Shown here: positions 26,801 to 40,300 of the stretch, piece after piece
Numbering within the stretch: position 1 is the first letter of the stretch
Layout of the letters: each line of letters begins with the position of its first letter
NCBI GenBank assembly: GCA_030323885.1
Contig: CM059186.1
Coordinates: 149,518,407 to 149,582,406 of the forward strand
Reading direction: 5' to 3'
From: Branchipolynoe longqiensis
Taxonomy: Eukaryota > Annelida > Polychaeta > Phyllodocida > Polynoidae
DNA: 64,000 nt
Notes under the pieces: model-generated
Database searches by the model: none
Told to the model about the DNA's origin: nothing
What the model saw: only the letters and a program-made list of their open reading frames with translations
Position numbers and translations under genes: made by a program

Positions 26801-29556
26801 AATTTGCATAAATAGTTAGCCTATTGACTAATGTATCCTAACAGGCACTACATTTTGTCAAATCAATGTAATATATATTCAATATTTAGCGTTCGTTCAT
26901 AATACTAGTGTAATGCAATGTTCAGTGCCAAACGTGAAGGCTGTTTATTTAATTTCTTTTATTTGAGGAGCATCACCAATACCTATCTCGCATGTTGAGA
27001 ATAAGCCAGAACTGGAGGACTATTCAAAGCGTTGCTTAATACAGATGTTATGCATTGGTAAGTCTGCACTTCGTGGGGAACTAAATCTAGGGGGGAATGT
27101 CATTATATTATACACATTATTTAATGAATGGGAATATTGGAACGGTAGCCGTGAACCAGTCATTTGTTTATTGCATTGCAGACTTCAACATCGACAGCAA
27201 CTTAACCAGCATTGTAGACTGCATCATAGACTATATCAGAGACTGCGTTATAGACTATTTCATAGACTATCCTCTTGACTATAGTGTAGACCGTATAGTA
27301 GACTGCACTATAGACCACCACCGCCAGGAGAAGCCACATTCGCACCTGATTTGTACCAATTGCACTTCTCCAGGTGGATCGGTTCTTTTCGGCAGCTGTA
27401 CATGACAAGGTTTACGTAGGTGTCTATGTGGATAATAAACCAGGCTGTGCGGCCGGTATGTATATATATATATATACATATATGTATATATACCTATATA
27501 TGAATATATACATATATATCTATATATACATATATATATATATATGTATATATACCTATATATGTATATATACATATACATGTATATAGACATATATATA
27601 TATACATACATATGTATATGTATATATACATATATACACATATATATATATGTGTATATATACATATGCATATATATACATATATATATAGGTATATGTA
27701 CATATACATAATATACATATATACATATATATTATACATATTTACACATATAGACGTTACAGATATATACAGCCATGTATATATGTGTACATATGTATAT
27801 ATACATATAAATGTAGGCATGTATACATATATAATATATACATCAATATATTAATACACATATACACACATACAAACGTATATGCATATATACACATATA
27901 TATATATGCATATATACATATTCATACATAATATATCCATATATATATATACAAATATAAATATAGTTCCTAAGGGCAGTGAGACGGAAGGAAGCTGCGG
28001 GACACATGGTGGTGGGGATGGGGCCAAAGGGACAGGGTGGCAGGTGCGAGGCTGGGTGAGTTCCTGGTGTCCCTATGATGCTATGAGTCCTAGTGGTGAG
28101 CTACTCTTGTTAAACACCGAGCGTCAAGTGTTTAACAGGCGTTGTTAAACACTTGGCGAAGCACAGTAAACCTGGGGAGCTAAGGCCTCACAGTGAGGCT
28201 GTCTACGTAATACCAGTATATCTACAGCTAAGACTGCTAGTAATTAGTTACACCGGCGTCCCGACCGTGGCGCTGCGGCGGTCTGGCTACTGCTATGGCT
28301 CCCGCCATTAAACATGGCGTCTACGGTGTCCAAAGTTACCACCTGACTACCAAGTAACCCCCCCCCCCCCACACTATGTCTAGGAAGTAACAAATTGTAA
28401 GCAACGGTCATTTATTGGTCATATTTAAACCGCAATTCCTTATTAACCCATAGGGAAAAATCTTAGGAAATCTTCATATATATTATATACATTTTATATA
28501 TCATATATAATATGCATATAATATATATAATATATATAATATATGTAATATATAATATATATAACATATAGATATTATATTAAATATATGGATATGTATA
28601 TATTAAAATAGCACAGTGAAATTAACCAATCGAGATCATTGCACAGGGATTTTTCTTGACCTTAAATTCAAGCAATAAAATTCGCATAGAAAAGAAGGAA
28701 AAGGAGATGTTTTGAGAAGAGGGGACAAAAAAGTGGACAAACTTTCAAATTCGCCAATTATCAAAAATGATTATATAAGGTAAAAATATGTATATTATCA
28801 TTTCACGGAATTCATGTTTGGAACGAAAATAAATGCACACTTCCAAATGCCAAAATACATGTATTGAATACAGTGATAGTATATATGTACACACATATAT
28901 AGCATGATAATTCATTACCGAATGCTCAATTTACCCAACCAACATGCTTTCAAAAACGTCAAAAATGTAAAAAGAAACACACAAAAGTCTTCTCAACCAA
29001 CAAAGAATGCGAGGGGTAAGGATTGACTCCCAAGAAACAGTTTTATAAAATTAAAAAAAAAAATATATATATATATTAACGGACACAAAGACCGGTAGGT
29101 GGCAGGCACCGTTTTGGGATGCACATTCTTAGGCTAAAGGGTCCACAGTCTTTGGGGAGGAGTGCGCAGAGCACTGGCTTCAGACTGGAAGGCACGGGCT
29201 GCACTAGTCGTATAAAGGTGCATGGATGTACAGACACATTCTACTGTAGGTCCTACAGTTCTCCACCTTACCGTGGCAGGCTGGCGTGGCTCAGGCGCTA
29301 TGCTGTTGAACCATCTGGAAGCCTCTCTCCAGGTTAGATTGCTTAAGGGGGGGCTAAATGTTGGATAGAGGGCCTGCGGGCGGAAACGTGGCTGCCATGA
29401 GTAAGGTTAAGTACCAAGAACAGGCAGGTTTAAAAAAAAAAAGAACAAGTAACCAATGGTGAGGGAGCGTGGTACTACTAAACCACCACAAACAGGCAGA
29501 CAGACGGGAACCAACTGGCCACCATGTTCACTCAATAAAAAACACACACACACACA

Positions 29557-29588
<32 letters not shown>

Positions 29589-32500
29589 GACAGCGGGAGA
29601 GAAACAATATCAAAGTAAATAGCACAGGCTTCAAGGACATAACACTCTAGTGTGTAATAAAACTCCAGACATCTAGCCTAGGACTACTTGCAAGGGCCTG
29701 CAAGGTAACAGAAATATAAGAGGTATAATAATGAAACACAGGCTAGTATAGTAGGTAGGATGAAGGGGGACACATTGGTTGTGTGCGTGTGTGGACTGAA
29801 TTGGAGACTGACGTGAGAGGAGTACCCGTGATGGTAGTGGTGGTGGTGGTGGTGGTGGAGAGGGGAAGGGGGTTGAGGGGGATACCCCTGAAGGCAGAAG
29901 AAGAGCCGGAACGCAGGAGTAGGGGGGGGGGCGGTGAGATGGGGGCGGGGAGTGCTGGTCACCTTGTTCCCGGTAGGTGGGGAAAGTCACCTTACTCCCG
30001 CCCCTACCAGAGGGCGCTGCCGTCGCCCTCTATGTGTACACAGACGATGCCGGATACCGCGGGGACTTGTGGGGGTGGTGGTGGTGGGGGGGGCGGACAA
30101 ACCTGCGCGTCCCCGCTGGAGTCGCCCGACATGTAGACCGGTGTCCAGATGGTTCTGTTGGCCTTGGCTATGACCACCGAGTGACTGACAACGCGCACGT
30201 AGCGCTGAAAGTCATGCAACACGATATGAAGAGCAAAAAACACGCAACTTGGAGGTTTTTCATATGCGTCAGGATTTACACAAAACCGAGTCCCTTCTTT
30301 TTTTAACAACCTTTTATTTATTTTTTTATGTTTGTGTGATAATTTTGATTTTTTTCTCTTAAAAATTGTTTAATAATTAAACCAAAAATTAATCTGAATT
30401 TGTCAACTGCCAAATCTATAGAGAAATGGAATCGGTGCTCTTATCACATTGGAAACACCTGTTCTCATCTGATCAACGACGTTGAGCACCATTGAGCCTG
30501 ATCAGTCACGTGTGACGCGCGACCGCGTGGGAATGCGAGGTGCAAGAGACATCCTGATACAGGCTTATTATTATTATTAGCATCAGCCTGACAAATCGGC
30601 ACTTGATCAGTGAGTAAATTAACGTACGGACTCATTTTTCTTCTCCTGTCACATATGAAGACGAAAAGACGTAGGAAAAAGGTGAGCACGCCTTAACTAG
30701 TCGACTACTGGTGAGTGGCGGTACAGGTTTGTGTCATGACCCGGGCAGCAGCCAGGCCATGACATGCAAACAAAACTGACTGGAAACAAGACGCACATGT
30801 TTCCGGTTTGGTTAAAGGAAAAAAGACGCTAGTCCATAGGTCCTCCATGGCGCTGGTGGCGGCGGTTTGGTAATTTTTACTGGGGTTCTGTTTCCGTTGT
30901 ACCAGTCAAGCTGATATAGCAATCAATATACAGTGGAGACCGATATATGAGTCAACACAATATAGCAATATACAGTGCAGACCGATATATGAGTCAACTC
31001 AATATAGCGATATACAGTGTAGACCCACATTACAGTCGACACAATATAGTGATATACATTGCAGACCAATATACGAGTCCACTCAATATAGCGATATACA
31101 GTGTAGACCCATATAACAGTCAACACAATATAACAATATATGGTGTAGACCCATATATGAGTCAAAACAATATAGTGATATACAGTGTAGACCTGTCTAA
31201 CAGTCAACACAATATAGCAATGTACAGTGTAGACCCGCCTATCAGTCAACACAATATAGCAATATACAGTGCAGACCCATATATACGAGCCGACCCAATA
31301 TAGCGATATACAGCGTAGACCCACACACCAGTCAACACAATACAGCTCACCGGTCCCATAACATCATGAGATCAGAAGACTGTATGCAGGCAACAACAAA
31401 AGGGGTTTCACCGTCTTCGTCGCCATGGGGAGGACCTAGGGTTCAACTAAACATTCGTTGAGCGAAGGCGGAAGCAGATGTGGGCCAGAGGGCTGGCTGC
31501 TGGGCGGCGCCGGGCGTCCTGGTCCTGGAATCTCAGCCAATCACGACACACGCGGAAAGGAACGCTTTTTTTTTTTTTGGTTAAAGAAATGAACGCTTGG
31601 ATACAGGGACACAACAGTTTGATTGGCAAAAGAAGAAAGGAGTACATATTTGCCGCTATTCTCACACACAGTGTAGGAGGGGTGTGTCTTGCTTTCTTAC
31701 CGCTGCGTCTGAATATACACTCGTCCACGCAGTCGGGTAGCGACGTTTTATGACCATCGGCCGGCTGATTACATGGATGTATTCCTGGAAAGGGCAGGAG
31801 GCATTCAGCACATGGTTACGCCATGGTTATACCATGGTTACTGCATGATTACGCCATGATTACGCCATGGTTATACCATGGTTACTGCATGATTACACCA
31901 TGATTACACCATGGTTACTGCATAATAGTGCCGTGGTTAGGCCATGGTTAGGCCATGGTTACACCATGGTTACACCAGGGTTACACCATGGTTAGGCCAT
32001 TGATTATTGGCATGCTAACACCATGATTATGCCATGCTTATGGCATTATTACGCGATAATTACGCCATTGTTACTGACTTATAATGCCGTGGTTAGGCCA
32101 TGCTTAGGCCATAATTACGCCATGGTTATTTATATGCTAACACCAAGGTTATGCCATGGCTACAGCATTATTACGAAATGGTTAGGTCATGGTTAGGCCA
32201 TAGTTATAGCAGGTTATGCCATGACTACAAAATGGTTATACCCTAGCTACGACATGGTTACACCATGGCTATGACATGGTTACACCATGGCTATGAGATG
32301 GGTACACCATGGCTACACTATGAGTATACCACAGATATGCCATGATTGTACCATGACTACACCATAATTATACCATGACTGTGCCATGATTATACCATGA
32401 CTATGCCAGGATTATACCATGGCTACACGATGATTATACCATCACTATGCAATGATTATACCATGGCTATGCCATGATTATGCCACAGTTATACCATGGT

Positions 32501-34307
32501 TATGCCATGGTTATGCCATGATTATGCCATGTTCACGCCATGCTAATGCCACGGTTACTGCAGTTGGCACACGCTTACAGGCCCAGGCTTATTGCCGAAA
32601 GTGTTGATACTGACAGTTGTGGTAGGTAGGTCCCCTCTCCTCCACACGCTGGTTTTGGACTTCATTGCTAAGCGCTATTAAGGGGATCTATATATGTGTG
32701 TAGGCTAACACTACGTAGGGGGGAGGGGGTTCAGAGCTGAGTCCACTTAGAATAGGGATAGATAATCATAAAATTGTAAATAATAATGTTTGTGCATCGA
32801 CAACATTAGTGTGAAAATGAAAACAACAACAGTTTATGAGTTTGGTAGAATTGTCAACCCGATTAAATCAAATATTTAATTGAAATTAAAATTTCACCGG
32901 AGGGAGTAATTGTTGGGAGAAATGGTCGGATATGTTTTTACATCTGTGTCACAACTGAAGCCCAGATGTAGGTCAAGTCTGGCCGGATAACCCTCGCTGG
33001 ACAGGGACAGATGTGTTATCACTCCCCAATTATTGTGAGCGATAATAGAGATATTACAATTCATATATATTCAAATACATTATGTTTATAAATATATATA
33101 TATATATACATATATAGAGTATATATATATATTTACAGATATACTGTATACAGATATATACTCTATATATACATATACATATATACATATATATCAGGAA
33201 TGAAAGTGACCCATGACAAAACAAGCGGAAATTGGTGACAAGCGAATTTAAAATTGCACATACTTAAAAGGTTTTTGAGTTAGTTATTTTTGTACATAAA
33301 TGTATTAAGTTATTCATTATGATTATGTGTGCCTCGCCGAGAATATGGCCTATGCTGCCGAAACGGCGCAAAGCAACCATCAATCAATCAATCAATCGAT
33401 TATGTGTGCACATCAAGAGTCGGCAGTATCAGAATCTATTAATTTAACATATGCAGCAATAAATGCTGCACCAGCAACTGCGTACCACCCCTTGCTGTGC
33501 CGACGACCTCTCCTAGCCATACCCCATTGCCGGTATAGTGCCAAGAGCCACTGACCAGCACTAGGAGCCAGGAACAAAGAATACCGTTCAAATATAACAT
33601 TGTACTATTTAGGGCTTAGATTAAGATAAAACCTGTCAAATTATCATCCAAATATATAAGACATATCTCGTAAAAATGCAGATTTGTCAAATTTGCGGAA
33701 ATCCGCGAAATCGCTGATATATATACATATATAATCGCTGATATATATACATATATATAATCTATATATATAGATATATATCGAGATATATCGAGATATA
33801 CATATACTTATAAGTTATATACACATATATATATATATATAGATATGTTTTATATATAGACATATATATGCATACACATATATACATATAACGGGACCCG
33901 TGCTGCTTACAGCAGGTACCTTATATTCGGTCAAATGGCACTAGTGCCATACGAAATCACCAGAACTCACCAATTCCATTGCAAAATAGCTTCATACCCA
34001 CACTTGTGCAATACAAACCGAAACACATGATTGTACATACTTGGTCACGTGTCACAAGAATAAGAAGCCACCACTCCTTTCTTTCTAAAGCATTGTATTC
34101 TAATTTCAGATTAACAAACATGATGCGGGTGCACAAGGAGACTAGAGCGGCCTATTTTCTGTCGACGAATATAGCTAGAGTTTCAGTGGCTGGTAATTCT
34201 ACTTCAAGAGTATGAGTAGAAAGAGCTAATTTCTGCACAAGAGTCTTTATGATTGCAAGGCACTAACTACTCACAGAACATTGTTTCTTCCGTAGAATAT
34301 GAAGGCA

Positions 34308-34346
<39 letters not shown>

Positions 34347-37300
34347 CACACACATATATATATATATACATATACATATATATATAGATGTATATACATA
34401 TATACATAAATATACATATATATATGGCCATCATATTCTGTCTCTTTCTCTCTCTCTATATATATATATATTCTACACATATAGTTCTGTGAATGGTGGT
34501 GACATTCAATAAAAACAAATTTACTGTCAACACTTGTTAATTATTCAATCAATGAATCAAATCTTGTTATCCTGGGCCTCTGCCTCCGACTCTTTACATA
34601 CCATATTGCCAGAGTCAGCATGTATGTGTGTGCATACACAGAGGTAGCATGTATGTGTGTGCATACCAACACGCCGAGTGCACACAGGGGAGATGGATCA
34701 AACCAGGATCAGAGAGCGACGGAACATGTGAGATAACGATCTGTATCGTCGTTAGAATTGCAAGTCGGGAACTATTAACCAGCTGGTTAGGGACTAAGGT
34801 TACCAGTGGTGTACTCTGAGAACGCCGCCACAGCAGATCTTTGCCGAACTGCCTTTATATATGTATAACCAAACCTATGCTTGGAGAGTGAAAGGAAGCA
34901 CGAAAGTATCACAACACAGCTTCTGTAATTTTGTGTTTTTGTGTTTGCTATTTCTGTTTAGTTGGGTGTAGTGACTTCTGCTAAATGTTTAGATGGATAA
35001 TTACCTTACTGTTAATTTTCGTATTCAAATGCAAGTCAACTACGATACATTTCAGAATGATCAAGTTAGAACTCACTACCGAACGTATTGTATATTTTGG
35101 CGATTGGTTAACGTCTCTGAAATGATCTCCCTAATGTTGGAGGGCGTTAAGTTCAGAGTATATCACTGACCCACATCCATATCGGGCTCCTTTTGGGAAT
35201 TCTCTTAGTATTGCCAAGTTATTATCGTATGGAAACTATTCAAATTAGGTAAGCAGGTGAACACGAGATTGTAGAAATATCGTCGAATTATATTTTGAAT
35301 TGTATAAGAAGGGTAATTCATAAGGGCTATCTATTAGAATTAATTAATTATTATTATTATAATGTGGTAGGCTATATATAGCTCATATGGAAGGTTATGA
35401 CCTGGTAAAGGAGTGCACACATACCTGAACTTTCTCCTGCACATCGGCGAGAGTGCTGATAGGTGAGTAGTAACCTGGAACCAAGCAGAGCAACTCGCTG
35501 AGTAACACAAGTTAATCTATAAATAGCACAAGCAAGATGGCTTGGACTCAAAGACAATGGAAGTGGTGAGACATAGGTGGCGTCACTGGGGAATGACGAT
35601 ACATAGGTGGAGCCATCGGAGCACAGCAGTACACAGGTGGCACCACTAGATTATGGCAGTTCACATGTGATGCTTCTGGACATGATGGTTCACAGGTGCC
35701 ACCACCGGAGAATTGTAATACATAGGTGGCACCACTGAGGCATGCCGGTTCAGAGGTGGCAGCTCTGGAGCATGCAGACACATAGGTGGCGCCAATAGAG
35801 GATGTGGTTTCACAGGTGGCGTCACTGGAGGATGTGGTTTCACAGGTGGTGCCACTGGAGCATGTGGGTGCACAGGTGGTGCCACTGGAGAATGTAGGTT
35901 CACAGGTGGCGCCACTGGAGCGTGTGTGTTCACAGGTGGCACCATTAGAGCTTGTGGGTTCCCAGATGGCGCCACTAGAGTATGACGGTTTACAGGTGAT
36001 GCCATTGGAGCATGCTGGTACATAGGTGGCGCCACTGGGGCATGGCAATTCACAGGTGGTGCCACTGGCCCAACTGGAGTCAGTTAATCTAATTGGCTTT
36101 GTACCAAGTTGCAGCGGTTTCCTACACACAGTGCGGACTAGTGGTGTAGTGAGGTACACTCACATCCCAAGGTGAAATGCCACATACACAGGTAGGTATG
36201 GTCACGTTGATTGCATCACAGAGTGTGGGTTGACTAAGGGTTGGCACGCTAGCCCCAGACTGGAAGAAGTGTAGGTTTGAGTCCCACTCAATGCGCCATG
36301 CTTCCCATTTTTCCAAAGCAAACCCCATCACACTGGCAAGAGCTTGCTGGATAGGTGTCATTATTAATACTCATGTAATGCATTATGTTGCACCTAGGTT
36401 TACGAACAGCGCAGTAATTGACACTGACCACTAATTTCATGAACACTGCTAATAGGCTGGTTCGTTGATTGTTGGAATTTTACATCCTCGCAATATCCAA
36501 GGTCATATCAGGATGGGTATCAACTTGTGACAGTGCGCACTCATCTCGACTTAATAGTGCTGGCCCACTGGAAAATCAGGCTGCTGACACCATGACCCAC
36601 GCAATCACATTATCCTGACAATGAGCTAACATGTCCTATTAATGCCAGGCTAGGAAGCAACAAGTATCAATTTTATAAGTCATTGGTTTGACACGACTGG
36701 GGACCAAACTCCTGATCTCCCACATGCGAGGCATGTGCTTTACCGATTCTGCCATCGCGCCCGGTCCACTAATAGTGATAGGTGATAGTTGCCGCTCGCA
36801 TCAAGTGCTGCAGCCTCGTTTTCATATTATAGGCCTAAGTGTGCAGGGAGCATCTGAGGCTTTCTTCCCATCAGTGTTTGCAGGATGAATCCTAATAAGT
36901 ACTTGACCTTTGCTTTGATGGCTAGGATGTGCTCTCCCCTAGTACTATTATAGCTTACTACTGCGTTAATAGCCACTGGTGTAGTTTGGCTGGCAATTAT
37001 TGATTCGGCTTTCTATCGACAAAAGTGTCTAATGGTGAAAACAAGTCCATTCAGAGTTATCCATGATAGGCATTATAAATCTTCAATTCCAATAATCAAA
37101 TTTGATTTTTCGTAGAAGCTGACACATCTCCTATTATATAATGCCCCTACTCAATAGGAAATTAATAGACATCAACTGGAACACACGACAATGATTTATT
37201 TTACAGAAGACAGCTCAAATGGATTTGCCGGTTTTTGCACCTGAATCCTTCAATTGCATTAAGTGTATTTGAATTATTCTTGACAAAGAAGACACTTACC

Positions 37301-40300
37301 CTTATTGGCGCACGCCATCCACTTGACTTGCTTGGAGTCGCCAACCTCACGTCCTATTAGGTACGTGAACACGCGGACCTAGGTGGAAATACAGCGCCAG
37401 GGTCAGTCAGTCGGCAAACTAATGCTAAAGGTTACATGGTGCGATGATTATCAGATGTTTTATATCTTTCTTTTAAAGGAAAATACATTAGGTGACAGGG
37501 AAGAGTGCAATTGACCAATTTCATATGACGTCAGCACGTGTATTTAGGTCAGTGTGTGCGCTGCTTGGCTGCAGGACAACATCTGGTCACACTGCAAACT
37601 CAATGGCTATGAGCAATCTTCATAGAGAAAAGATGAAATATCTCTAAAGCCAGACCACCTAGCCACCAACCGATTGGATTACATATAGAAAACACATTAA
37701 AAGAAGCGATTATATTCAATTTATAAGGTTAGGGTTCTGCATTTCCATTAATTTTGAATAAAATCGACATATTGCACCACGCGTATCGGCAAACTCAAGG
37801 CATTGTGAATGGCCGTGAGCAATCTTAATACAGTAAAAGTTAAATATCTCTAAAACTACACCACCTAGAAACAAACTGATTGGAATACACATAGAAAACA
37901 TGTTTAACAAAAAGATTACATTAAATTTATAAGGTTAGGTTCTGAATTTCTATTAATTTTGACTAAAACTGACGTTTTGCACTGCGCGTACCGGCAAACA
38001 CAATGCATTGTCAATGGCTGTGAGCAATCTTCTTACAGAAAAGATTTAATATCTCTAAAACCACACGACCTAGACACAACCCGCTTGGAACCCATATAGA
38101 AAACATGTTTAACAAAAAGATTATATTAAATTTATATGGTTATGGTTCTGGATTTCTATTAATTTTGACTAAAACTGATGTTTTGCACTGTGCGTACAGC
38201 AAACTCAATGCATTGTCAATGGCCGTGAGCAATCTTCTTACAGAAAAGATTTAATATCTCTAAAACCACACAACCTAGACACAAACCGCTTGGAACATAT
38301 ATAGAAAACATGCTTAACAAAAAGATTATATTAAATTTATAAGGTTATGGTTCTGAATTTCTATAAATCTTTACTAAAACTAACGCTTTGCACTGCGCGT
38401 ACTGGCAAACTCAATGGCAGTGTGCCTTCGTTCTGCAGCCAAGCTGCACACGCATACACGATGTTTGTAAACATTGAAATAGGTCTATAGGCAAGAGTGA
38501 TGAAGTCACGGCCCTTCTTTGCATAACACAGATCAATGCCAGTGGTGGAGACGGCGATGTCGTCAACTTTATTGGGAAACACGAGTGCAGTAAAGTACCC
38601 CCATCTTTATTCAATGAAGATGGAACCATGAGGGATGCAGGTACAAAGGCTAGCCTAATGAAAACCCTGAAGGAGGAGACTCAAGTGACCAGTGCTGATA
38701 TTCTGCCACAAGGAGACTAGAAGATGACAGTAGTGGTTGATTCAATGCATGCCACACAGCATTGGTCCTTCAAGAAAAATGAGACATTTGGAAATATTGC
38801 TGATCGCTACAAGGAGCAGCTGCTGAAAGATGTACCTGCTGGCACACAGATCATACATTTTTGATGCGACCAATACAGTGAACACAGCTTCAAATCAGCA
38901 GAACAGCAACACAAGTATGGCCAATCCAGGCAAGCAAAGGTGTTTGAGGTCACTGAGCAGTACCAAGCCCTGACCCACAGGAATTCTTCTATGTGTCAGC
39001 TAACAAAGCAGCCCTTCTGAGTTTCTTGTGTGAGACATGGAGCAAGAGTGAACAGCTAAATCCAGAACTGTGCTCAACTAGCCTTTACTTAGGTGGAGGC
39101 TTTAATGAAGAAACCAAGAGCATGCTGGTCACTGAGGGGTCAGCCACCGACATCACTGCCTTGGAGTATACACAGCAGGAGACTAATACCAGAGTAATGC
39201 TATTTATAGTGTCCAGAATGAAGGTGTTGATAGGGTGGTCATTCATGGCAATGACACAGATATAATCATCATTTGTATCTACTATACTGCCAGCATTCTG
39301 GAAGATCTTCCTGAACTGTATGTAAGAACTGTTGCAGAGACATATCTGCCCATACACCAAATGGCTAGGACACTAGGACCTTCAAAATGTTGTGCACTTC
39401 CCTTCATCCACAGCATGAGTGGAAGGGATACGACCATCCTTCACTGGCAAAAAGACCTGATTGAACCATAGCTATACCACAGACATAACTGAGCTCAAAC
39501 ACTTTGATGAGCAATTCAGAACCTCAACCAGATCACATCAGACCTCATCAACCAGGCACGCAAACTTGACATTGCTGGGTACACTAACAGATCTGATGAC
39601 TTTGAGGACTGCGATCTTGGAAAGCTTAGAGCCTATAAATTCCTGAACAACAGGTGAACCATGCTGAAACTACTCCCACCAACAGAACACACATTCCTTC
39701 TACATCTACAGCATGCAGCTCTTGCAACTATTATAGATAGACTGCACTTGGGGCCAAGCCTCAGCTTCCCCCATTTGTGGATTATGGTTGGGCTCTGGAG
39801 GATGGTAAACTAGTTCCAGTCCTGTCAACTTAATCAGCCTGGCCACAGACAATTACAAAGGCTGTTGCATGTGGCTGCACCAAAGGCTGCAACAGGAACT
39901 GTTCCTGAGCCAGGAAGAACATGGCCTGTTACATTGGATGTCGTTGCCAGGGATCAGCCACCAAGTGCAGCTGAGTGAAATACATTGCAGCATTTAACAC
40001 CAGTGATAGTAGTGACAGCAGTGACTAAAACAGTGACAATTAACTGTATACCATCAGCTGTTCACATGGACACTTGTATTGAAGCATTTTATTAAGTGGT
40101 AGACCTGTTCATATGAATCAACATTGTGGCATATATCACTGACATGGATTTTACAAATATTTGCCTCAGCCATTTGGCTTGAATTCCAAACTGTGAAGCA
40201 CATGCAGTAGTTCATTTCTCATGTAATCTGTTCATGGTAACTAGTACCTTTCTGTACCATTATTGTTCTTACAACAACAGTACTGTGTATTGTTATTGTA

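Noticed and set aside
30003..30030. A possible micro-exon AGGGCGACGGCAGCGCCCTCTG on the minus strand, split here as AGGGCGACGGC and AGCGCCCTCTG
   Set aside because: 22 bases, not compatible with phase 0 on both sides, and no family counterpart.
30947..31324. 118- and 133-codon frames on opposite strands
   Set aside because: Explained by the 45-base array.
35548..36159. 203-codon minus-strand frame as a repeat protein gene
   Set aside because: Open only because the unit is 30 bases; no homology, no promoter or splice context, and the other strand is also open.
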